From positions 372,001 through 436,000 of the forward strand of contig JADKBM010000013.1 in NCBI GenBank assembly GCA_016715115.1: a DNA stretch of 64,000 nt. The letters run 5' to 3'. A program made the translations under genes and the position numbers. The notes under the pieces are model-generated. The model made no database searches and had not been told where the DNA came from. It saw only the letters and a program-made list of their open reading frames with translations. Of this stretch, positions 54,490-62,166 are shown piece after piece (within the stretch, counting starts at the first letter, position 1; each line of letters begins with the position of its first letter). Source of the stretch: Acidobacteriota bacterium (GTDB lineage: Bacteria; Acidobacteriota; Blastocatellia; Pyrinomonadales; Pyrinomonadaceae).

Positions 54490-56058
54490 CTAAGAGTACG
54501 TCGCCAGAAACTTCGGTTTCCGCCGCGCCGTCGTGAGCTGCTCGTAGCCGTACGCGATCTCGATCAGCAACGGCTCCGAAAAGGCGCGTCCGAAAAAGGA
54601 GATCCCGATCGGAAGCTCGGCGATGAAGCCGGCCGGGACGGTGATGTTCGGGTAGCCCGAAACCGCCGCCAGCGACGAACTGCCGACATAACTCGTCGGC
54701 GAATCGCCGTTGACGAGATCGATCAGCCACGGCGGGGAATTCGACGGCGCGACAATCGCGTGCAGTTTCTCTTTGTCCATCACGGCGTCAATTCCCTGAT
54801 CCTGCGTCAAAACCTTGCTCTGAAGCAGCGCCAGACGATACGCGCGCGTTTCGAGATCGCCTTTTTCTTCAGCCTTCAACATAATGTCCTGTCCGAAATA
54901 CGGCATTTCCTTCGCGGCGTTCGACTCGTTGAATTTGATCAGATCGGCGAGCGATCTATGGGTGCCGCCGCGTGCCGCGAGATACTTGTTGAGGTCGGCC
55001 TTGAATTCGTACAGCAACACCTCATACTCGGCGTCGCCGAATTTCTCGAGCGTTGGGATCATTATGTCCACAACCTCGGCGCCGCCGTCTTTGAGCGCCT
55101 GCAGCTGCGTTTCCATCAGCTTGTCGAGGCGCGGATTGGTGCCGAAATACTGGCGCATCACGCCGATCTTCTTGCCCTTGAGTCCATCTTTCTTCAGGAA
55201 CTGAGTGTAGTCTTTCGAGCCCTTCGAAGCCTGCGACGTGATCGAATCGTTCGGATCGGTTCCGACGATCGCGCTCAAAACCGCCGCCGCGTCGGCGACG
55301 GTCCGGCACATCGGACCGGCCGTGTCCTGGCTGTGCGCGATCGGAATGATCCCGGAGCGCGAGACGAGTCCGAGTGTCGGCTTGATGCCGACGATGCCGT
55401 TGATCGACGCCGGGCAAACGATCGAGCCGTCAGTCTCGGTTCCGATCGCGATCGCCGCCAGGTTCGCCGCGATCGCCGCGCCCGACCCCGAAGACGATCC
55501 GCACGGCGTGCGGTCGAGAACATATGGATTTCGCGTCTGTCCGCCGCGTCCCGACCATCCGCTCGAAGACTGACCCGAGCGGAAATTCGCCCATTCGCTC
55601 AAATTCGTTTTGCCGAGTATGACCGCTCCGGCCTCGCGCAGTTTGCGGGCGATGAAGGCATCTTCCTTCGGGGCAGGAGCGTCGAGCAACGCGAGCGAAC
55701 CGGCTGTCGTTTTCATTCGGTCGGCGGTGTCGATGTTGTCCTTGATGACGACGGGAATCCCGTGAAGCGGCCCGCGAACCTTTCCGGATTTGCGTTCGGC
55801 GTCCATCTGCGCGGCGATCGCCGGCGCGTCCGGATTCATTTCGATCATCGAATTGGTCTTCTTGTCGATCTCCGCGATCCGCGCCGAATAGCCGCGCACG
55901 AGATCGGCCGACGAAAACCGTCCGGCGCCCATCCCTTGCTGCAGTGCGGCGACCGTCGTTTCTTCAAACTCGACGACCGCTGCGGCCGAAGCCTTTCTTC
56001 CAATCATCAACCCGGCCGCGCCGATGGCGCCGAGACTTACGAATTCTCTGCGTTTCAT
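54490..56058 (-). CDS. Amidase-signature family hydrolase, Tat-exported
   Basis: 522 residues. The N-terminus MKRREFVSLGAIGAAGLMIG carries a twin-arginine signal. The Ser-Ser-Lys triad is visible: K106 in GIPVVIKDNID, Ser in TPCGSSSGSGAAIAA (~S190) and S212 in ETDGSIVCPAS. The family hydrolyses amides; exported members of this type are often annotated as amidases acting on unknown or cell-wall amides. The ATG overlaps the stop of the TMTC-like gene by four bases, so it is translationally coupled and last in a three-gene operon with the glycosyltransferase. Confidence 0.9.
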   Translation of the reverse strand: MKRREFVSLGAIGAAGLMIGRKASAAAVVEFEETTVAALQQGMGAGRFSSADLVRGYSARIAEIDKKTNSMIEMNPDAPAIAAQMDAERKSGKVRGPLHGIPVVIKDNIDTADRMKTTAGSLALLDAPAPKEDAFIARKLREAGAVILGKTNLSEWANFRSGQSSSGWSGRGGQTRNPYVLDRTPCGSSSGSGAAIAANLAAIAIGTETDGSIVCPASINGIVGIKPTLGLVSRSGIIPIAHSQDTAGPMCRTVADAAAVLSAIVGTDPNDSITSQASKGSKDYTQFLKKDGLKGKKIGVMRQYFGTNPRLDKLMETQLQALKDGGAEVVDIMIPTLEKFGDAEYEVLLYEFKADLNKYLAARGGTHRSLADLIKFNESNAAKEMPYFGQDIMLKAEEKGDLETRAYRLALLQSKVLTQDQGIDAVMDKEKLHAIVAPSNSPPWLIDLVNGDSPTSYVGSSSLAAVSGYPNITVPAGFIAELPIGISFFGRAFSEPLLIEIAYGYEQLTTARRKPKFLATYS

Positions 56059-58016
56059 TTCTCTCCTTTCGCCTTCTTCAAATTCTGTTTCGCTTCCTCA
56101 AAATCTGGTTTCAATTGAATCGCCTTTTCAAATTGCGGAATCGCTTGGGCCGTTTCCTTCTTTTCGACCAGAATCTTGCCCAAGAAATTGTAAAGCTCCG
56201 GCTTTTCGGGTGTTTGCCGGATCAGTTCGCCAACCTGAGCCTGCGATTCATCGTAACGCTTCAGCTCAAAGAGCGCGAGCGCGAGTTTGAGCCGCGCGTC
56301 GAAGTTGTCCGGCGCCAGGAACAACAGACGGCTCAGCGCATCGACCGCCTTTGCGAGATTGTCTTTTCTTGCATACGCCGACGCAAGGTCGTCGAGCGTC
56401 GTGATAAAGATCGAGGGTGCCGGGCTTCCCGGAAGGTCGGCGGCGCGCCTCAGGCTGTCCTCCGCCTCTTCCGGCTTGCCCTGAAGTATCTGGGCGAGCG
56501 CCATATTCGAATAGGCCAGCGCGTAATCGGGCCGAATCGCGAGGCATTCTTTGAATTTCTGCTCGGCCTCGGCGAACTGTTTTCGCTTCGTTAGCAGAAT
56601 GCCGTAGGTATTGTAGGCTTCAAAATAACCGAGATTGTCTGCGAGCGACTGCTTGCAGAAGGATTCGGCCTCGTCGAGCCGGTCCTCCAACGTCAGATGA
56701 TGACAGAGATTATGGGATATCAGGAAGTTCCGCTGCGTCACCGCAAGCGTCCGTTTGTAAAGGATCTCATTGTCCTTCCAATAAGAAGCCTGAACGTATC
56801 CGGCAAAGGTCAGGCCGGCGATGAACAAACCGAACAAGGCGAAATAGATCGATTTCCCGATTCCCAACGCTTTGAAGACGTCGGCCGCGCCCCAGACGAG
56901 AATGATGAAAAGTCCGAAATATGGGACGTACGTGTAGCGGTCGGCCATCGGCTGCGCGCCGACCTGGACCAGTCCGATTACCGGCACGAGTGTTCCCAAG
57001 AACCAAAGCCAGCCCATCAAAAGATACTTTCTCCGGCCGATCTGCCAGATGGACAATGCGGTCATCGCCGCGACAAAAAGCGTTCCGACGGCGATCTGCC
57101 AGACGGGAAAGTCGCGGTCGTACGGATACCAAACGCCGAGTTTCGCCGGATAGAAAAGCATTCCGGTGTACTTGGCATATGACAGGACGGCGTTAAGCGC
57201 ACGCGTCGTCATCGGCAGATGCTCGAACGATTCCATCGCTCCGCCGGCCCGCTGCGCGATGAACGTGATGTACGACGAAGCGGCCGACAGCGCGAAAAGC
57301 GGGATCTTTTCGGCGACGAGGGCGGGGAGGTCGCGAAATGACCGGAGCCGTTCGAGCGACCAGTAGTCCATCAGCAAGAGCACGCACGGCAGCGTCACAA
57401 GCATCGGTTTCGCCATCAGTCCGAGCGCGAGGAGGGCGAAGACGAGCAAGTAGGACAGCCAGAGTCGACGTAGACGCGAGGCGACGCCCTCGCTTTCGTC
57501 CGTGTTCGCGCGCCGGGCAAAACCGATATATGCGAGCATCGTCAGCAGCCAGAAAAACGTCGAAAGAACATCTTTGCGTTCGGATACCCAGGCGACCGAT
57601 TCGACGTGTGCCGGATGGACCGCGAACAGCGCCGCGACGATCACGCTCTTCCAGAAGGATCCCGTCATTCTCTGAAAAACGGTGAACGCGAGGATCGTGT
57701 TGAGAATATGAAAAACGACGTTCGTCGCGTGGTGTCCGCCGGGATTCTGGCCAAAGAACTCGACGTCGATCATATGCGAGATCCACGACAGCGGGTGCCA
57801 GTTCGCCGCGTGAAACTGCGTGAACGCCCATTGGACGGACTGTTTGTTGACGCCGCTCGAAACGATCTGATTGCCGAAAACGTACAGATTGTCGTCGAGA
57901 TTGATGAAGTTGAATCCGATCGTCTGGTAATAAATGACCATCACCAGTGCGGTCAGCGCCGCGTAAACGACCGTCTGCTGGTTCTCCTGAAAAAATCCCG
58001 GTTTCTTGTCTGACAC
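56055..58016 (-). CDS. TMTC-like multi-span membrane protein with TPR repeats
   Basis: 653 residues. About ten membrane spans occupy residues 15-420, with the early LDDNLYVFGNQIVSSGVN and loop residues WHPLSWISHMIDVEFFG, VHPAHVESVAWVSERKDVLS and YVPYFGLF shared with TMTC/GT-C-type mannosyltransferase-like proteins. The C-terminal third consists of TPR units (FEAYNTYGILLTKRKQFAEA, YALAYSNMALAQILQGKPEE). It probably glycosylates exported proteins from a polyprenyl-linked sugar; the upstream GT2 gene (9-bp gap) looks able to make such a donor. The acting sugar is unknown. Confidence 0.8.
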   Translation of the reverse strand: MSDKKPGFFQENQQTVVYAALTALVMVIYYQTIGFNFINLDDNLYVFGNQIVSSGVNKQSVQWAFTQFHAANWHPLSWISHMIDVEFFGQNPGGHHATNVVFHILNTILAFTVFQRMTGSFWKSVIVAALFAVHPAHVESVAWVSERKDVLSTFFWLLTMLAYIGFARRANTDESEGVASRLRRLWLSYLLVFALLALGLMAKPMLVTLPCVLLLMDYWSLERLRSFRDLPALVAEKIPLFALSAASSYITFIAQRAGGAMESFEHLPMTTRALNAVLSYAKYTGMLFYPAKLGVWYPYDRDFPVWQIAVGTLFVAAMTALSIWQIGRRKYLLMGWLWFLGTLVPVIGLVQVGAQPMADRYTYVPYFGLFIILVWGAADVFKALGIGKSIYFALFGLFIAGLTFAGYVQASYWKDNEILYKRTLAVTQRNFLISHNLCHHLTLEDRLDEAESFCKQSLADNLGYFEAYNTYGILLTKRKQFAEAEQKFKECLAIRPDYALAYSNMALAQILQGKPEEAEDSLRRAADLPGSPAPSIFITTLDDLASAYARKDNLAKAVDALSRLLFLAPDNFDARLKLALALFELKRYDESQAQVGELIRQTPEKPELYNFLGKILVEKKETAQAIPQFEKAIQLKPDFEEAKQNLKKAKGEK

Positions 58017-58025
58017 GATGTTTCC

Positions 58026-58817
58026 CTAAGATGATTTTTCGATTTCGCGGTAGTAGTCCGGCAGAAGGCACTGTCCGGGCTTGCGAAAAAGCTTTGATTT
58101 GACCAGTTTCCAGCGATGCAACCGGAATTCGATGGAGGTCGAGAGCACGCCGAAGCCGTAGCGGACCGAGCGCCGGAAATTGATCGACGATGCCTCATCG
58201 AAGTAACGTGTCGGGCAGCTGATCTCGCCGACCCGATAACCGAAGTAGATCGCCTCGGCGATCATCTGGTTGTCGAAAACAAAGTCGTCGGAGTTTTCGT
58301 CGAGCGGCAACCCCTCGATGACCTCACGGCGGAACGCACGGAATCCGGTGTGATATTCGCTTAGTTTTTGGTTTATCAGTATGTTCTGAAAAAGCGTCAG
58401 AAAACGATTCGCGAAGTACTTGTAAACGGGCATTCCGCCGGCGATCGCGCTGTTTCCGAGAATCCGCGAGCCCATCACCACATCATACTCGCCGTACGCG
58501 ATCATCCCGGCCATCGGAACGATCAGGTTCGGCGAATACTGGTAATCCGGATGAACCATAACGACGATGTCGGCGCCGTTTCGAAGCGCTTCGCGGTAGC
58601 ACGTCTTCTGATTGCGTCCGTAACCGAAGTTATTGTCGTGCCGAAAGATCTTGAGGTCGAGCCGGTTGGCGACCTCGATCGTCTCGTCGGAACTCGCGTC
58701 GTCGACGAGCAGGATCTCGTCGACGATGTCGCGCGGAATCTCTCCGACGGTCTTCTCGAGCGTCTGCGCCGCGTTGTAGGCGGGCATTACGACAATTATC
58801 TTCTTTCCGTTTAGCAT
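58026..58817 (-). CDS. Family 2 glycosyltransferase, polyprenyl-phosphate sugar synthase type
   Basis: 263 residues. GT-A motifs are VVMPAYNAAQTLEKTVGEIP, VDEILLVDDASSDET and VVMVHPDYQYSP; the middle has GFRAFRREVIEGLPL. The pattern resembles dolichyl-phosphate mannose synthase (DPM1) type enzymes, which load a sugar on polyprenyl phosphate. No C-terminal membrane span is seen. It is the first gene of an operon with the TMTC-like and amidase genes. Confidence 0.85.
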   Translation of the reverse strand: MLNGKKIIVVMPAYNAAQTLEKTVGEIPRDIVDEILLVDDASSDETIEVANRLDLKIFRHDNNFGYGRNQKTCYREALRNGADIVVMVHPDYQYSPNLIVPMAGMIAYGEYDVVMGSRILGNSAIAGGMPVYKYFANRFLTLFQNILINQKLSEYHTGFRAFRREVIEGLPLDENSDDFVFDNQMIAEAIYFGYRVGEISCPTRYFDEASSINFRRSVRYGFGVLSTSIEFRLHRWKLVKSKLFRKPGQCLLPDYYREIEKSS

Positions 58818-59018
58818 CAGATCTATTTGGCTTTAGGAAGCGCCATCAACCGGTCATAATTTGGCGCGCGGCGGAATCCGAATCAATTGGCGACTGGAAC
58901 AAAGCCATCTCCGCGGCAAACTGTAGAATCCGTCGCCAAACGCTGAAAGCCATCCTTCTCGCCTTCGGTAAGACCAATTTACAGCAACGGGGTTTGCTTA
59001 TCAACGGCCGCATTCGGC

Positions 59019-60038
59019 TCAGGCGGCTTTTCGCGCGCAGACCACCAGCGTGCCGCCGCGGCCCGAAACGGTCGAGACCGCAAGCAGCGGAAGCGCCGCC
59101 GCTGCGAAAAACGTTCCGAGCGCGAAATCCCTCGCGCGAACGAGTTTTCCGATCTCCCGGGCGTGGCCGGTCAAGGTTCGGAAAAAGACGTTCTTTTCAA
59201 CAAAAAGCGTGTTGAGCGCGCTCTGCGACCAACCGAGTAGGTCGTATTCAAACTCCTGGTCGCGGCGCCACTCCACCGCGAAGCCAGTTTGATCGAGAAG
59301 CTTCAACAGCGAGCGCGGGCCGAAATGGAAAAGATGGTTCGGAACGTCGAGATGGAGCCAGTTCCGTCCGGACCAACTCGCCTGCATCCCTTCGGCGTTC
59401 GGAACGGCGACGATCAACGTGCCGCCCGGTTTGAGCAATGCATCGACCGCCGCGAGCGTCCGGCGCGGGTCGTGGAAATGTTCGAGCGAATGCCACATCG
59501 TGACGGCGTCGAACGATTCCGGGCCGAACGCCGAGCGCGCCGAGCCGAGATCGCTGAAGACATCGATGCCCGAACCTTCGAATCGAGACGCGTCGAGTTC
59601 GGTTCCGGCAATTTGCCAACCGCGTTCTTGCGCGGCCCTCAAAAAGGTTCCGTCGCCGCAGCCGACATCGAGCAGGCGTCCCGAAGTTTCGCCGCGGGCG
59701 GCCCTTTCGAGCCAGCGCAGGCGGCGCCGGGCGCAGAAATCGTTCGTGAAGCCGTGACGTCCGCCGTAGTATTCGGCGTAGAATTCGGAAACGTCCGTGA
59801 TTCGCGGCGACGTTTGGCCGAGCCCGCAATCTTCGCAACCGAGAATTGAAAAGATGCGGCTCGAAAGGTGGTGGTTCAGGTTGGCGAACCTGACCTTGAG
59901 TCCGCTGCCGCAAACGTGGCACACTTCGGCCGGTTCCTGATCTCCGTCGAAAGCCGGACTGCCGCCGACGGACTCACCTCGAACCCCCTCCGAATTGTTG
60001 GCAGGCAGATCGGCCACTTTCTTTCTGTTGACGGGCAT
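59019..60038 (-). CDS. SAM-dependent methyltransferase with N-terminal zinc ribbon
   Basis: 339 residues. A treble-clef or zinc-ribbon pattern (CHVCGSGLKV ... CEDCGLGQT, residues ~40-77) precedes a class I methyltransferase domain with LLDVGCGDGTFLRAA, MWHSLEHFHDPRRTL and LKPGGTLIVAVPNAEG. This layout is common in enzymes of surface sugar modification. A hydrophobic stretch near the C-terminus (FALGTFFAAAALPLLAVSTV) may bind the membrane. It neighbours the glycosylation operon on the same strand. Confidence 0.85.
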   Translation of the reverse strand: MPVNRKKVADLPANNSEGVRGESVGGSPAFDGDQEPAEVCHVCGSGLKVRFANLNHHLSSRIFSILGCEDCGLGQTSPRITDVSEFYAEYYGGRHGFTNDFCARRRLRWLERAARGETSGRLLDVGCGDGTFLRAAQERGWQIAGTELDASRFEGSGIDVFSDLGSARSAFGPESFDAVTMWHSLEHFHDPRRTLAAVDALLKPGGTLIVAVPNAEGMQASWSGRNWLHLDVPNHLFHFGPRSLLKLLDQTGFAVEWRRDQEFEYDLLGWSQSALNTLFVEKNVFFRTLTGHAREIGKLVRARDFALGTFFAAAALPLLAVSTVSGRGGTLVVCARKAA

Positions 60039-60071
60039 TTTTGCTTGAGATTCGGCGGCGATCGATCCGCG

Positions 60072-60392
60072 TCAGCCTCCGAGACGGATCTCAATATCGT
60101 CGACCCGTCCCTCCATTCGAAGAACGTTCCCGGCCAGCGTATTCATCCCGCGGTTTAAGGCGATAAATTCCTTTAAGATCTTTTCCTGGCCGAACTTGAC
60201 CTCGGCGACGTCCCGCTCCAGACCGCTGACTCGAAATTTCAAATCGGCGACATCCGACTTGAGATCGGCGACATCCGACTTGAGTTCGTCAACGGAGGTC
60301 GAGAGTTCGCTGAGCCATTTTTCGTTTCGCTGGGTTACGGTGATGACCATTTCCAATTTGTTGAGGATCTGCGTTTGAGTGTTTTCAGTCAT
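60072..60392 (-). CDS. Coiled-coil protein
   Basis: 106 residues, preceded by AGGAGG at good spacing. The middle is a heptad-rich coiled coil with an exact tandem duplication of the unit DLKSDVA (SDVADLKSDVADLKF), followed by VSGLERDVAEVKFGQEKIL. The C-terminus (RVDDIEIRLGG) is also coil-like. No function is recognised; it may oligomerise. Confidence 0.75.
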   Translation of the reverse strand: MTENTQTQILNKLEMVITVTQRNEKWLSELSTSVDELKSDVADLKSDVADLKFRVSGLERDVAEVKFGQEKILKEFIALNRGMNTLAGNVLRMEGRVDDIEIRLGG

Positions 60393-60706
60393 TGGTTTCC
60401 TCCTGAGTGTGTTTTTTGAGTAGCAATAAAATACTCCAGCCGGAGCGTGATTTCAAACGCCGAAAACGGAATGAAAGCGGCCGGTCACAAATGGCGAAAA
60501 AGGGCGGCTGAGCTTGGATCTTCGACCCGTTGAAGGCTCGGCCGGACTCGTTTTGTTCCGAGTGCGACTGGCGGAAACGCTCCGGCTCACAACAAAAAAC
60601 CGGGCGATCAATTTGAATTTGATCCCCCGATTCACCCCGAAAAACGCGAAAGCTATCATAGGCGGGCTTTCACATACTGCTCGTGCTCTGCCGGAATAAT
60701 CTATGT
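60393..60706. other. Intergenic region
   Basis: 314 bases between the M19 gene and the coiled-coil gene, both on the minus strand. Nothing recognised apart from the ribosome binding site of the latter. Confidence 0.5.
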
Positions 60707-61990
60707 TCATTGCTTCTTGAGCTTCATCAAACTACCCTGGCCGCTGATCTGCGAAGAAGTTGAGCGGGCGACCTGTTCGGCCTTTTTGAAGGCGCGCAGA
60801 AAGTTCTCGCCGAGGACCTTTCGCACTTCCTGTTCGGTATAGCCGCGCCGGAGCATTTCATAGGTGATGAGCACGAGGTCTTCCATTCCCTCCATTCCTT
60901 TTGGGAGCAGAGGGACGCCGTCAAAGTCGGACCCAAGCCCGACGATGTCGATCCCGCCGACCTTCTTCATATGATCGATGTGATCGACGATCCGGGTATA
61001 GCTCGGCACAGGGATCGGGTTTTCTGCGAGTAATTTGCGTTCAGCGGCGTTGAAACCGGCGCGATCGTCCTTGAATTGCTCGCGGAGCGCGTCGATCTGC
61101 GTTTTCAATTTCGCGGTTCGATCGTTTTCGGCCTTGTTGTAGTCGTCATCGAGAAACGCGGGGTAGAAATTGATCATCATCACGCCGCCGTTTTTCGCAA
61201 CGCGCTTCAAGACGTCGTCGGATATGTTGCGCGTGTGATTCGCGACGCCGCGCGCCGACGAATGCGAGGCGATTATCGGAGCCGACGTGACGTCGAGAAC
61301 GTCGTTCATCACTTTTTCGGAAACGTGCGAAATGTCGACCAGCATTCCCAAACGGTTCATTTCATTGACGACTTCTTTTCCGAACGGCGCGAGCCCGTTG
61401 TTCTTGACCTCGCCGCGATGCGCGTCGGCCCAATCGTGCGAGACGTTGTGCGTGAGCGTCATATATCGGATGCCAAGCCGGTAGAAATTCCGCAGCGCGA
61501 AGAGCGAATTCTCGATCGCGTAGCCGCCCTCGATGCCCATCAGCGCGCAGACCCTTTCGAGCTTTTTCGCGCGCCGGATCTCGTCGGCGGTCGTGCATGG
61601 CATCAGAGTTCCCGGGTGTTTCTCGACCTCGCGGTTGGTAGCGTCGATGAGATCCATCGCGCGCCGCATCGCGCCGCCGGTTTTCAGAGTTTCGCCCGAG
61701 ACATAGATCGAGAAAAACGAGCCGGTGATTCCGGAAAGCCGGAAACGGTTAAGATCCGTATGGAAGGGGTCGCCGTCGAGATGAAATTTCCCGATCGAAT
61801 TCGTCGATAAATCGAAGTCCTCATCGACCATCGGCGACGTGATGTCGTTGTGGCCGTCGACGATGATCGCCTTTTTGTGGATCTTCAGCGCCTGCGCCCA
61901 CAGTTTCGCATCGGCGCCGGCCGGCATCGTCTGCGAAAACGCGGAAAGGGAAAAGGAGAGCAAAAGAATCGCGGCAGTTAGTTTTTTCAT
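60707..61990 (-). CDS. Exported membrane dipeptidase (peptidase M19)
   Basis: 427 residues. Signal peptide to about AFSQ. The zinc amidohydrolase fold of renal-dipeptidase type is shown by IIVDGHNDIT (HxD), GIEGGYAIEN (bridging Glu), LVDISHVSEKVM and IIASHSSARGVANHTRN (His ligands) and DIVGLGSDFDGV (Asp). It cleaves dipeptides, including some with D-residues, outside the cytoplasm. It is intact. Confidence 0.9.
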   Translation of the reverse strand: MKKLTAAILLLSFSLSAFSQTMPAGADAKLWAQALKIHKKAIIVDGHNDITSPMVDEDFDLSTNSIGKFHLDGDPFHTDLNRFRLSGITGSFFSIYVSGETLKTGGAMRRAMDLIDATNREVEKHPGTLMPCTTADEIRRAKKLERVCALMGIEGGYAIENSLFALRNFYRLGIRYMTLTHNVSHDWADAHRGEVKNNGLAPFGKEVVNEMNRLGMLVDISHVSEKVMNDVLDVTSAPIIASHSSARGVANHTRNISDDVLKRVAKNGGVMMINFYPAFLDDDYNKAENDRTAKLKTQIDALREQFKDDRAGFNAAERKLLAENPIPVPSYTRIVDHIDHMKKVGGIDIVGLGSDFDGVPLLPKGMEGMEDLVLITYEMLRRGYTEQEVRKVLGENFLRAFKKAEQVARSTSSQISGQGSLMKLKKQ

Positions 61991-62094
61991 AAATTAGAGC
62001 ATCGGACAATTTAGATTCAAGAGGAACTCGGATTTCGAATCGCAACTGCCGCGGCTGCCCGCCCGCTCACGCAGGCGGTACCCGACTCGCCGCA

Positions 62095-62166
62095 GATCAC
62101 GAATCGCAAGTGCCCAATCACGAATCGCAAATGCCAAATCGCAAATGCCAAATCGCAAATCGCAAA
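62095..62166. repeat. AATCGCAAATGCC word repeat flush with a stop codon
   Basis: Words CAAATGCC and AATCGCAA alternate six to seven times and run up to the stop of the S9 peptidase gene at 62167. Confidence 0.85.

Noticed and set aside
54295..56118. 607-aa plus-strand frame opposite the amidase
   Set aside because: Arg-rich shadow frame; the amidase on the other strand has all catalytic motifs.
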